27,342 nucleotides of DNA from a virus. This document shows, in pieces, positions 6,943-14,591 of the stretch (positions within the stretch are counted from its first letter, which is position 1; each line of letters starts with the position of its first letter). The position numbers and the translations under genes were made by a program. The DNA lies in IMG/VR virus record IMGVR_UViG_3300022072_000105, positions 1-27,342 of that record, one strand, 5' to 3'. A model generated the notes under the pieces. The model did no database searches. It was not told where the DNA came from and was given only the letters and a program-made list of their open reading frames with translations.

Positions 6943-8097
6943 ATGGCTGAGAATACTATTTCCTCAATCGTTCCTGATATTTACGAAGCACTTGACGTAG
7001 TATCACGTGAACTAACCGGGCTTATCCCCGCTGTAACTATGAACGCCAGCGCAGAGCGCGCCGGTATTAACCAAAACATCGTTGTAGACGTAGAGCCTGC
7101 TGGCAACGTTGCGGACATTACTCCGGCAATGACTGTTCCTGATCCAACTGGTCAAACTTCTGGCTCAAGCATCATCCAGATTACTAAGTCTCGCGCTGCT
7201 GAGTTTGGTTTTATTGGCGATGACCAGAAGAAGCTGAACACTGGACCGGGCTATATGGGCACTCGCGCAAATAAGATTGCTCAGGCTATCCGCGCTGTAG
7301 CAAACGAAGTTGAACTTGACCTTGCTAACCTGCAAAGCACTTTCAGCCGCGCATACGGTACTGCCGGATCAACTCCTTTTGGCACTGCTAATGATTACAC
7401 TGATGCTTCAAACGTCCTGAAGATTCTTAAGGACAACGGAAGCCCAGTAAGCGAGAACCAACTGGTTTTGAACACTGCCGCTGGCGCAAACTTTATCGGT
7501 AAGCAATCTGCTGTAAATGCTGCTGGTACTGAGTCTATGCTTCGTCAAGGTGTTTTGCTTGATCTTGCTGGTATGCCTTTGCGTGAATCTGCACAAATCC
7601 AGACTAGCGTAGCTGGTACTGGCGCATCTGCTACTACTGACAACGCTGGTTACGCTGTTGGCGCGACTGTTATCACTCTGGCTTCTGCTGGTACTGGTAC
7701 TATCCTTGCTGGCGATGTTATTAGCTTTGCAGGCGATTCAGAGAAGTATGTAGTAGTTTCTGGTGATGCTGATGTATCTGGTGGCGGTTCTATTACTTTG
7801 TCTGCTCCCGGTCTGCGTAAAGCTATTGGTACTTCAGCTACTGCAATCACTGTTGTTGCTGCTGCTGCCCGTAACATGGCGTTCAACCGATCTGCACTGG
7901 TTCTTGCTGCTCGCGCTCCTGCCCGTCCAGAAGAAGGCGACATGGCCGAAGACGTGATCCTGATCACTGATCCGCGTTCAGGTCTTACTATGGAATTCGC
8001 AATGTACAAAGGCTATAGAAAAGTACGTTACGAAGTTGGTTTGGCTTGGGGTGTTAAAAACATCAAGCCAGAACACACTGCTCTTTTGTTGGGCTAA
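6943..8097 (+). CDS. Major capsid protein, P22 coat-like HK97 fold with inserted beta-domain
   Basis: 384 residues. It resembles the P22 coat family rather than classic HK97: a helical region with VANEVELDLANL near residues 119-130 (spine-helix region), an inserted beta-domain at about 236-305 (IL-AGDVISFAG, comparable to the P22 I-domain), and a C-terminal LAWGVKNIKPEHTALLLG ending typical of that family. Codons differ from the neighbours, with AAC, ATC, CGT and GGT frequent, as expected for the most abundant protein. AGGTAA at 6931-6936 serves ATG 6943. An intrinsic terminator follows directly. Confidence 0.9.
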   Translation: MAENTISSIVPDIYEALDVVSRELTGLIPAVTMNASAERAGINQNIVVDVEPAGNVADITPAMTVPDPTGQTSGSSIIQITKSRAAEFGFIGDDQKKLNTGPGYMGTRANKIAQAIRAVANEVELDLANLQSTFSRAYGTAGSTPFGTANDYTDASNVLKILKDNGSPVSENQLVLNTAAGANFIGKQSAVNAAGTESMLRQGVLLDLAGMPLRESAQIQTSVAGTGASATTDNAGYAVGATVITLASAGTGTILAGDVISFAGDSEKYVVVSGDADVSGGGSITLSAPGLRKAIGTSATAITVVAAAARNMAFNRSALVLAARAPARPEEGDMAEDVILITDPRSGLTMEFAMYKGYRKVRYEVGLAWGVKNIKPEHTALLLG

Positions 8098-8107
8098 GTC
8101 TGAAACT

Positions 8108-8135
8108 AGCCACCTCTTTCGGGGGGTGGCTTTTT
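8108..8135 (+). terminator. Intrinsic terminator after the coat gene
   Basis: AGCCACC (8108-8114) pairs with GGTGGCT (8125-8131), extended by a G/C-rich loop side, followed by TTTTT (8131-8135). The ribosome site of the next gene (AGGAG 8136-8140) abuts it and no promoter lies between, so some readthrough must feed the tail genes. Confidence 0.88.
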
Positions 8136-8147
8136 AGGAGTTACAAA

Positions 8148-8291
8148 ATGGAAACTGTAAAAGTAATTCGCAAAGATAGCGTTTATGGTTATGCTGTAAT
8201 TAATAAGTCTGACATGACCAAATCAGATATTTTGTGGTCTGATAAGCCTGAAGTTAAAGAAGTAAAAGCCAAATCCAAAAAGGTTAAATAA
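8148..8291 (+). CDS. Small Lys-rich protein after the coat gene (47 aa)
   Basis: Not assigned to a family. ATG 8148 has AGGAG at 8136-8140, seven bases upstream. The product starts METVKVIRKDSVYGYAVINK and ends in a Lys-rich tail (VKAKSKKVK). Short proteins at this position in siphovirus genomes are often head-completion or decoration accessories, but no motif proves that. Its stop TAA overlaps by one base the ATG of the next gene at 8291. Confidence 0.75.
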   Translation: METVKVIRKDSVYGYAVINKSDMTKSDILWSDKPEVKEVKAKSKKVK

Positions 8292-9112
8292 TGTCGGCGC
8301 AAGGTATCAGGCTATCAACATCCGCAAAGGCTGACACTTCTCACGAATTAGTTACTCGATTAGATCGCCTTCCAGTTGATAATATTGAAAACGACATTGC
8401 ACGCGGTAAGGTTCCAAACGCTTACGGATTCGCCGCATTTGGCGAAAGAGTATTTCCCGGAGCCCAAGAAGATGCTGTAATCTGGTCAGATGGCGCTTTT
8501 GTTGGACCTGCCATTGGTGGTGCTCAAATGAGCATTGTCAGTTCTAGCGTTAATGATGCTGAAAATGGTACTGGAATTAAAACAATTGAGTTGCATTACC
8601 TTGATGTCAATTTGGTTGAACATACTGAAATAGTGACGCTTACTGGATTAATTCCAGTTTTAACTGCCGCCACTGATATTTATTTTATTAATGAAATGCA
8701 CGTCATTACAGTGGGCAGCAATTTAAAAGCTGCTGGCAACATCATTGTTTCAAATGGCGGCATTACATATGCAGAGATATTAATAAACAAGCTGTTAATG
8801 ACTTCGTCTGCAAGAATGGTTCCAAAGGGAAAGCGCGTATTTATATCTGGCGCAGTAGCTGGCAGTTCAAGCGCTAGTGCCGATTCAAGGGTTACGATTA
8901 GACTTGTTTCAAGTTCATATAATGGAAATATATTTGTAAATCCTTTTTTGCTTTTGCCTTTGGGAAGTGTAGATTTGCAGGATGGAAGTGTTACATTTTC
9001 TTTTCCTGTTCCGCCTTCATTTGTTGAGGGTGTTGTTTTTGGGCTGACCGCATCTGCAAGTAAGGCTTGCAGGGTAGGCGGTTCAATTTACGGATGGTTT
9101 GAGGACGCATAA
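8291..9112 (+). CDS. Putative virion structural protein (head decoration or fibre candidate)
   Basis: 273 residues, not confidently assigned. The sequence is beta-rich with many short Ser/Val/Ile strands (RVTIRLVSSS, VTFSFPVPPSFVEGVVFGL) and a conserved-looking segment near residues 42-66 containing NAYGFAAFGERVF and VIWSDGAF. Position between coat and connector genes, all-beta character and lack of catalytic motifs suggest a surface protein of the capsid or neck, as in comparable proteins from environmental phages. The one-base overlaps at both ends place it within the head-completion operon. Confidence 0.7.
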   Translation: MSAQGIRLSTSAKADTSHELVTRLDRLPVDNIENDIARGKVPNAYGFAAFGERVFPGAQEDAVIWSDGAFVGPAIGGAQMSIVSSSVNDAENGTGIKTIELHYLDVNLVEHTEIVTLTGLIPVLTAATDIYFINEMHVITVGSNLKAAGNIIVSNGGITYAEILINKLLMTSSARMVPKGKRVFISGAVAGSSSASADSRVTIRLVSSSYNGNIFVNPFLLLPLGSVDLQDGSVTFSFPVPPSFVEGVVFGLTASASKACRVGGSIYGWFEDA

Positions 9113-9582
9113 TGGCGACTATTGTAGTAGAAACTGGCACTAGCTCAGAAACGGCAAACTCTTATGTTAGCGAAGCTGACCTTGCTACTTATGCAGCGGA
9201 CCGCGGTGTTACTTTAACTGGAACCCCCGCAGTATTGATAATTCAAGCTATGGATTATTTAGAGTCAAAGAATTTCATCGGCACTAAGTCAGACATTGAT
9301 CAGGCTTTGCAATGGCCAAGATACGGCGCTGAGATTGACAATTATTACGTTGATTCTGATGTAATCCCTAAGTTGCTAAAAGAAGCAGAAATGGAGATTT
9401 GCATAGCTATTGATGGCGGAGTAAATCCACTTGCCAATCAAGGCCGTGAAACGGTAAGAGAAAAGGTTGATGGTATTGAGGTTGAATATAGTTCATCTGC
9501 AAGACCTGATACATATTTGACAGCGGCTGAAACAAAGCTGCAAAAGCTGGTAATCAATACAATGAGGGTGACGCGTGTTTGA
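9112..9582 (+). CDS. Head-tail connector (DnaT-like/adaptor family)
   Basis: 156 residues. The opening ETGTSSETANSYVSEADLATY followed by IIQAMDYLES near residues 43-53 and QALQWPR near 65-71 is the pattern of the phage family usually labelled 'DnaT-like ssDNA-binding protein', which in structural operons behaves as the first head-tail connector ring (adaptor). The label refers to weak resemblance and not to replication. It lies in the expected place, before stopper, neck and tail-terminator genes. It overlaps the next gene by eight bases. Confidence 0.78.
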   Translation: MATIVVETGTSSETANSYVSEADLATYAADRGVTLTGTPAVLIIQAMDYLESKNFIGTKSDIDQALQWPRYGAEIDNYYVDSDVIPKLLKEAEMEICIAIDGGVNPLANQGRETVREKVDGIEVEYSSSARPDTYLTAAETKLQKLVINTMRVTRV

Positions 9583-9931
9583 TTATGCGACCTTGCAAAA
9601 GACAGCATCAAAGTTAATAACAAACTTTGGAGCTAATGCGGTTATAACGCGAACTGGTGGCGCTACGTTTAACCCTGTTACCGGTTCTTATTCTGGCGGT
9701 AGTACGACTACAATAAACGCCAAAGCCGTTAGGGCGCAATTTACGCAGTCTGAGAAGGCATCTCAAGCAGTGCAAGAAAGCGATATAAAGTTATTAGCTG
9801 AGGCAGGTCAAGGCATTCCATTAATTGATGATAATCTTTTATTTGATTCAGTTGATTATAAGGTGATTGCCGTTAAAGAAATTTCACCGTCTGGCGTGGA
9901 TGTTTATTATGAACTTCAGCTTAGAGCTTAA
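9575..9931 (+). CDS. Head-tail stopper/joining protein
   Basis: 118 residues beginning at GTG 9575 (MFDYATLQKTASKLITNFGA). The FNPVTGSYSGGSTT segment near residues 32-45 followed by AVRAQFTQSE and ending with DVYYELQLRA fits small beta-barrel head-closure proteins of the connector set. The GTG start overlaps the adaptor gene. Called mainly from shape, size and order. Confidence 0.68.
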   Translation: MFDYATLQKTASKLITNFGANAVITRTGGATFNPVTGSYSGGSTTTINAKAVRAQFTQSEKASQAVQESDIKLLAEAGQGIPLIDDNLLFDSVDYKVIAVKEISPSGVDVYYELQLRA

Positions 9932-10349
9932 AGAGTTTGCGGATAAGACTGAACGCAATGTTAATGATGTCCAAAAAGCAGTTGCTTTAGATTTATTTGG
10001 AAAAGTAATTAAATCTACCCCGGTAGGTAATCCTTCATTGTGGAAAAGCAAGCCGCCCAAAGGTTATACGGGCGGAAGATTAAGAGGAAATTGGCAGGCA
10101 TCGATTGATAAGCCAGCTACCGGAATATTAAGCAAAGAAGATAAAAACGGAAATGCTACTATTGGCAAAATGTCTGCAATAGTAGAATCGCATAAAGACG
10201 ATGGCATTTTATGGCTAACCAATAACTTGCCGTATGCAATGCGAGTGGAATATGGCTGGTCAACTCAGGCACCGTCGGGAATGGTTCGAGTAACTATTGC
10301 GGCATTTGAATCAGCCATAAATAAAGCTATTCAGAGAGTTAATAAATGA
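9909..10349 (+). CDS. Neck/tail-completion protein, HK97 gp10-like
   Basis: 146 residues from ATG 9909 (MNFSLELKEFADKTERNVND). Signature features of the gp10-like tail-component family are present: STPVGNPSLWKSKPPKGYTG near residues 35-54 followed by GRLRGNWQASID and, near residue 105, NNLPYAMRVEYGWS. This protein helps join the finished tail to the head or caps the tail during assembly. The frame extends upstream to ATG 9867, but that would overlap the stopper gene by 65 bases; 9909 gives 23. Confidence 0.82.
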   Translation: MNFSLELKEFADKTERNVNDVQKAVALDLFGKVIKSTPVGNPSLWKSKPPKGYTGGRLRGNWQASIDKPATGILSKEDKNGNATIGKMSAIVESHKDDGILWLTNNLPYAMRVEYGWSTQAPSGMVRVTIAAFESAINKAIQRVNK

Positions 10350-10762
10350 GCACTGTATTTAAAGACATTAGCGGCGCGCTTGATTCCAGATTAAATACTT
10401 TATCTGGATCATCTCCTGTAGCTTGGGAAAATATTGCTTTTAAGCCCACAAAAACGGCTTTATATTTAAGGCCGACACATTTGCCCGCACCGACAGAGCA
10501 AGCAGCGCTGGGCAATAATGGTATCGATCAATATTTAGGTATTTATCAGATTGATATTTTTGCTCCTGCTGGTAAAGGGAAAGGCGCGGCAGAAACTAAA
10601 GCGGATGCAATTGCTGATCATTTTAAACGTGGAACTGATTTATTGTATAATGGGGTTTACGTTAGATTGGGCAATGTATCGCGCAATGCAGGACTTATTG
10701 ACGAAGAAAGGTTCGTTATATCAGTAACAATTAATTATATGGCTCACGTAGCCCCGAGGTAA
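10346..10762 (+). CDS. Tail terminator protein (DUF4128-like)
   Basis: 138 residues. The central segment FKPTKTALYLRPTHLPAPTE followed by QYLGIYQIDIFAPAGKGKGA matches the DUF4128/tail-terminator type, which forms the ring closing the tube end (role of lambda gpU). It overlaps the preceding gene by four bases (ATGA) and is followed after two bases by the tube protein gene, as expected. Confidence 0.82.
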   Translation: MSTVFKDISGALDSRLNTLSGSSPVAWENIAFKPTKTALYLRPTHLPAPTEQAALGNNGIDQYLGIYQIDIFAPAGKGKGAAETKADAIADHFKRGTDLLYNGVYVRLGNVSRNAGLIDEERFVISVTINYMAHVAPR

Positions 10763-10764
10763 CT

Positions 10765-11676
10765 ATGACAATTGCAACAGGCTCCAGACATGATATGGCC
10801 TACGTAGCCGAATCCACTTTCGGGACTACGCCAACAACCCCAGTATTTACGCCTATTAGACACAATGGCACGACCTTAGGTTTGTCAAAAGATGCTATTG
10901 AATCTGAGGAATTGCGCGAAGATCGCCAAGTAGCTCATTATCGACATGGCAACAAAAGCGTTTCAGGTGATGTTAATTTTGAGATGTCTTATGGTTCTTA
11001 CGATGATTTGCTTGAAGCAGCTTTGGCTGGCACTTGGGCAACCGATGTACTCAAAGCCGGAACCACTCGAAGAAGTTTCACTGTAGAGCGGCATCACGAA
11101 GATATTGGCAAATATCTCAGATCAACTGGTTGCAGTATGAATACGTTGTCTTTGTCTATTGCGCCGAATTCTATGGTAACTGGATCGTTTGGTATTGTTG
11201 GTAAAGGCTTTGCCGTTTCATCAAGTGCCGTTTCTGGTGCAACTTATAATGCTGAAACTACTACAGCCCCATTTGATTCTTTTACCGGTTCAATCACAGA
11301 AGGCGGTTCTGGCATTGCGGTTGTCACAGCTTTGGAATTGAGCATTGACAATGGCATGGAGGCACTCTATGTAGTTGGTAGCGATGAAAGTTTGGAGCCA
11401 TCTATCGGCAAGTCAATGGTGACTGGATCAATTACTGCTTACTTCGAAGATTCAACGCTGATTGATAAGTTTATCGCCGAGACTGAATCAAGCATTCAAT
11501 TTGTGCTAACCGATCTTGCTGGCAATAGCTACACTGTAGACCTTCCGAAAGTTAAGTATAATTCTGGCAACCCTGAAGTGGGCGGTCCGGGTGCAATTAC
11601 TGTATCGCTTGATTTTGTTGCATTGTACGATAGCGGCGAGGGTACTCAGATTAAAGTAACTCGGGCAGACGCCTAA
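10765..11676 (+). CDS. Major tail tube protein
   Basis: 303 residues. The N-terminus (GSRHDMAYVAESTFGTTPTT) and the segment SVSGDVNFEMSYGSYDDLLE near 71-90 are typical of tail tube proteins of the phage_tube_2 type: beta-sandwich subunits stacked as hexameric rings. A second domain follows with GMEALYVVGSDESLEPSIGK and TGSITAYFED, also tube-like. It is made in high copy, which fits the terminator directly after it. Confidence 0.9.
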   Translation: MTIATGSRHDMAYVAESTFGTTPTTPVFTPIRHNGTTLGLSKDAIESEELREDRQVAHYRHGNKSVSGDVNFEMSYGSYDDLLEAALAGTWATDVLKAGTTRRSFTVERHHEDIGKYLRSTGCSMNTLSLSIAPNSMVTGSFGIVGKGFAVSSSAVSGATYNAETTTAPFDSFTGSITEGGSGIAVVTALELSIDNGMEALYVVGSDESLEPSIGKSMVTGSITAYFEDSTLIDKFIAETESSIQFVLTDLAGNSYTVDLPKVKYNSGNPEVGGPGAITVSLDFVALYDSGEGTQIKVTRADA

Positions 11677-11681
11677 ACAAT

Positions 11682-11706
11682 AAGGGGCTTAACGGCCCCT
11701 TTTTTA
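11682..11706 (+). terminator. Intrinsic terminator after the tail tube gene
   Basis: AGGGGC (11683-11688) pairs with GCCCCT (11695-11700) over a six-base loop, followed by a T-run to 11705. As after the coat gene, the next ribosome site (AGGGG 11711-11715) comes at once and no promoter is seen between. Confidence 0.9.
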
Positions 11707-11721
11707 CCATAGGGGAAAATG

Positions 11722-12075
11722 ATGGACATTAAAGAATTATATACTGTTGAATCGCACGAGAAAGGGGCTGAAATACGCATTGTAAGCCCGTTAGACGGCA
11801 AAGAGACGGATTTCTATATATCGGTACGGGGTATTGATTCAAAGCAGTACAGGAGCGCTGTAAAAGAATTTCACCGCAAAATGCTCAACAAAGACGAAGA
11901 CGCTGAGGTTTATTTATTAGTAGCGATTACGAAAGGATGGCGCGGCCTTAAAGATGGAAAACTTGAAGTAGAATTTACTGAAGATAAGGCAAAAGATTTA
12001 TATAGCAATTCGCCTGCTATTGCTGCCCAGATTGATCGGTTTGTGGTTGATCGCAAAAATTTTACGATGGGCTAA
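11722..12075 (+). CDS. Tail assembly chaperone, short form (lambda gpG role)
   Basis: 117 residues from ATG 11722 (MDIKELYTVESHEKGAEIRI); AGGGG at 11711-11715 is six bases away, better spaced than for the ATG at 11719. Acidic, small, and between tube and tape-measure genes, the standard place for the chaperone that coats the tape measure during assembly. Near its 3' end is a canonical slippery heptamer (12057-12063), so part of the ribosomes should continue into the -1 frame. The zero-frame stop is TAA 12073-12075. Confidence 0.85.
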   Translation: MDIKELYTVESHEKGAEIRIVSPLDGKETDFYISVRGIDSKQYRSAVKEFHRKMLNKDEDAEVYLLVAITKGWRGLKDGKLEVEFTEDKAKDLYSNSPAIAAQIDRFVVDRKNFTMG

Positions 12076-12404
12076 CTGAAGATATTGTTGATTATGCGAA
12101 GTGGCAGTTTTGGGCCGCCGGGTATGATGAAGGTTCTAAAGTTAGCCGATTGCAAAACTTGCAGCAAGTGGAGAAAAGTTTAGGCAGAAAGCCAAAAGAG
12201 CTTGAAAATGTGCCAGAACTGAAAAATGAATTGCAATATTTATGGTCGATGTTTGTATCATTAAAGAATGCCAGCAAGGGTTCTATTGGATATGATCAAA
12301 TACAAGCATACGGGAACATATATGGCGATTTATCACCGTTTGAAGTGGATATAATACGCTGGCTAGATACCTTACATTATCAAGAGATTAGCAAAAATGG
12401 CTGA
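11722..12404 (+). CDS. Tail assembly chaperone, frameshifted long form (lambda gpGT role)
   Basis: Join of 11722..12063 and 12063..12404, base 12063 being read twice. After the -1 slip on A-AAT-TTT the reading continues YDGLTEDIVDYAKWQFWAAG and runs open to TGA 12402-12404, giving 227 residues. The -1 frame is open from 12051, has no ribosome site of its own and no credible start before TTG 12150, so it makes sense only as an extension. In lambda the GT extension binds tail tube protein while the G part binds the tape measure. The T part overlaps the tape-measure start by eight bases. The slip itself is inferred from the sequence. Confidence 0.82.
12057..12063 (+). promoter_or_regulatory. -1 programmed ribosomal frameshift site AAATTTT
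   Basis: In the zero frame the codons are AAA-AAT-TTT-ACG, so the heptamer reads A-AAT-TTT, an exact X-XXY-YYZ slippery sequence on which both tRNAs can re-pair after a one-base slip. It lies 9 bases before the zero-frame stop and within the stretch where both frames are open (12051-12075). No strong downstream stem is obvious. Confidence 0.85.
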
Positions 12405-14016
12405 TGTAGCAGAATTAGGAATTAAGATTACTACTGATGGCGTCATAACTGCCACGAAAGAACTTGATAACCTAGAAAAACAAGGCAAGAAGACCGAAAC
12501 GCAAACCAAAAATCTTGGTACTGCCGCAAAAAATAATGTTTCATCGTTCAAAATGATGAAAGGCGGCGCTACACAAGTATCCTACCAGTTACAAGATGTC
12601 GCAGTCCAAGCCCAAATGGGAACCAGTGCATTTACTATTCTTGCCCAACAGGGGCCGCAGTTAGCATCTGTATTTGGTCCGGGCGGTGCGGTTGCGGGTG
12701 CTGTAATTGCATTTGGCGCTATATTAGCCGGGGCGTTATATAACAGCCTTACTGGTACTGGCGATGCTATGAAAGCATTGCAGGAAGACATGAAAAGCCT
12801 TGAGGACAATTTTGATAACTTAGGCGAAGCTGCAAAAGCGTATGTAAGAACTTTGGTTACTACTAGAGTTGCAGAATATGATAAAGCGCTTGCCGAATTA
12901 AACGAAGAAAAGCGAGCTGGAATCAAAGTTACTTATGATGGGTTTTTAGCTCAGGCAAAAGAAATAGAAAGCCAAGAAGATTTTGCCGATCGGATGCAAG
13001 TGAACGCAACAGAAATTGAACGTCTGACATTTTTGCGCGAAGAAGCTATTAAAAGCATTGATGATACTACCGATGCAACCGAATCTTTAATTAAGTCATT
13101 AACCGTTGAATTTGATACGCTTGGTATGACTAAGCGTGAAATTGCATTGTATAAGGTTGGAACTGATGAATCTCAGGCTGCTAATCGACAAGCAATAAAC
13201 ACTCTTTACGATAAAATTGAAGCTCACGAAAAAGAGCAGAAAGCAATCAAAGAGACTGATAGATTAAACAGGGAAATGGTTGCCAATGAGGAGCGGCTTG
13301 AATCTTTGTTTATTAAATTAAATGAGCAGAAAGTAAAAACAGACGAAAAGCTAAAAGCTGATGAATTAAAGCGCGAAGAAGATTTATTCGGCGCTATTCA
13401 AAAGCTAAACAAGGAAAAGATTGCCGAAGAACTTAGGGTTCAGAACGCAAAGGACGCCATCCAAAATTATGCTTTAGCTAGTGCAAGCAATGTTGTTGGG
13501 CAAATGAGTGCCATCGCCCAAGAAGGCAGCGACGCACAAAAAGCATTGTTTGCCATACAAAAAGCTATTGCGATTGCTCAAATTATCGTTTCAACAGAAC
13601 AGGCCGCAGCTTTGGCATCTGCTTATGTTGCCGGTGCTGGTCCAATAGCATGGCTTGCATCAGTAACAGGCATTCGGGCAATGGGTTATGCTTCTGCTGG
13701 CTTGGTTGCTGGTACAGCGATTGCAGGAGGTAGAGCATTAGGCGGTCAGGTTCGAGGCGGCGAATCTTATCTTGTCGGCGAGCGTGGCCCTGAATTATTG
13801 ACTATGGGTACATCTGGCCGTATTGCTACCAATGAGAATTTAAAGCGTGCTGTGGGCGGTGAAAGTTCTGCCGGTAATAGCAGCGTAAATGTTAGCTTCA
13901 ACATTCAAGCAAACGACACGAAAGGTTTTGATCAGCTCCTTAATTCAAGGCGTGGTCAAATAGTATCAATGATCAACCAAGCAGTTAATGATCGCGGAAG
14001 GGCATCAATAGCATGA
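12397..14016 (+). CDS. Tail tape measure protein
   Basis: 539 residues. N-terminal region with GGATQVSYQLQDVAVQAQMG near residues 56-75, typical of lambda gpH-type proteins, then a hydrophobic segment at 93-117, a long charged helical centre, a second hydrophobic Ala/Gly-rich region near 387-448, and a C-terminal GGESYLVGERGPELLTMG motif common at the end of tape measures. It sets tail length and helps DNA cross the inner membrane. At about 1.5 angstrom per residue the tail would be roughly 80 nm, short for a siphovirus. It overlaps the chaperone long form by eight bases. Confidence 0.92.
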   Translation: MADVAELGIKITTDGVITATKELDNLEKQGKKTETQTKNLGTAAKNNVSSFKMMKGGATQVSYQLQDVAVQAQMGTSAFTILAQQGPQLASVFGPGGAVAGAVIAFGAILAGALYNSLTGTGDAMKALQEDMKSLEDNFDNLGEAAKAYVRTLVTTRVAEYDKALAELNEEKRAGIKVTYDGFLAQAKEIESQEDFADRMQVNATEIERLTFLREEAIKSIDDTTDATESLIKSLTVEFDTLGMTKREIALYKVGTDESQAANRQAINTLYDKIEAHEKEQKAIKETDRLNREMVANEERLESLFIKLNEQKVKTDEKLKADELKREEDLFGAIQKLNKEKIAEELRVQNAKDAIQNYALASASNVVGQMSAIAQEGSDAQKALFAIQKAIAIAQIIVSTEQAAALASAYVAGAGPIAWLASVTGIRAMGYASAGLVAGTAIAGGRALGGQVRGGESYLVGERGPELLTMGTSGRIATNENLKRAVGGESSAGNSSVNVSFNIQANDTKGFDQLLNSRRGQIVSMINQAVNDRGRASIA

Positions 14017-14591
14017 GTGGAACATATCCCAGCACACCTATTTTTCAATCGATTGGGTTTCGCAGCCAGCATTATAATTTATCAAGCGAAAGCGTATCTG
14101 GCCGGACTCAGGTGCGCAATATTGGCGGCCAACGCTTTGAATTTGCAGCATCATATTCAAGTTTAAAACGGTCTGAATTTGCCCCAGTTCATGCGTTTAT
14201 TATGTCTCAGCGAGGCATGGCCGAAACATTTACGATTGTATTGCCAGAAATTAGCAGTCAAACTGGTAACGCTGCTGGATCAGTATTAACTTCAGTCGAT
14301 GAAGCTATAGGGCAAACTACAATATCAATTGACGGTCTAACTGGCACGCTTAAAGCCGGGGATATGATTAAATTTGATAACCACAGCAAGGTTTACATGA
14401 TCACTGCAGATTTGACTGGCGCTGGCGATTTAAGTATTCAGCCAGCATTAAGGGTTGCAGTGCCTAACAATACGGCACTAGTTTATGATTCCGTACCATT
14501 TACGGTACGTTTAAATAATGATGTGCAAGAATATGCCCTTGGTTCAGCTTCTCTGGTAGACTACGAAGTCGATTTCATTGAGGCAGTATAA
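14013..14591 (+). CDS. Distal/minor tail protein with inserted beta-domain
   Basis: 192 residues. Residues 1-80 and 160-192 form one beta-domain (QRFEFAASYSSLKRSEFAPV near 40-59, then SVPFTVRLNNDVQEYALGSA near 160-179), the layout of the protein between tape measure and tip hub. Residues 97-160 are an inserted domain (IGQTTISIDGLTGTLKAGDM, then ALRVAV) that closely resembles the insertion in the coat protein. Position suggests lambda gpM-like work at the tail tip. It overlaps its neighbours by four and one bases. Confidence 0.78.
   Translation: MSGTYPSTPIFQSIGFRSQHYNLSSESVSGRTQVRNIGGQRFEFAASYSSLKRSEFAPVHAFIMSQRGMAETFTIVLPEISSQTGNAAGSVLTSVDEAIGQTTISIDGLTGTLKAGDMIKFDNHSKVYMITADLTGAGDLSIQPALRVAVPNNTALVYDSVPFTVRLNNDVQEYALGSASLVDYEVDFIEAV

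Noticed and set aside
7650-8009. 119-residue minus-strand frame inside the coat gene
   Set aside because: Shadow of a codon-biased, highly expressed coat gene; no ribosome site, promoter or recognisable protein.
9867-10349. Neck protein starting at ATG 9867
   Set aside because: It would overlap the stopper gene by 65 bases, and its added residues (MPLKKFHRLAWMFI) look like the other-frame reading of that gene; the family-like start is at 9909.
12150-12404. Separate gene starting at TTG 12150
   Set aside because: No ribosome site, and the frame is open back to 12051 with sensible residues. It is explained better as the frameshifted C-terminal part of the tail chaperone.
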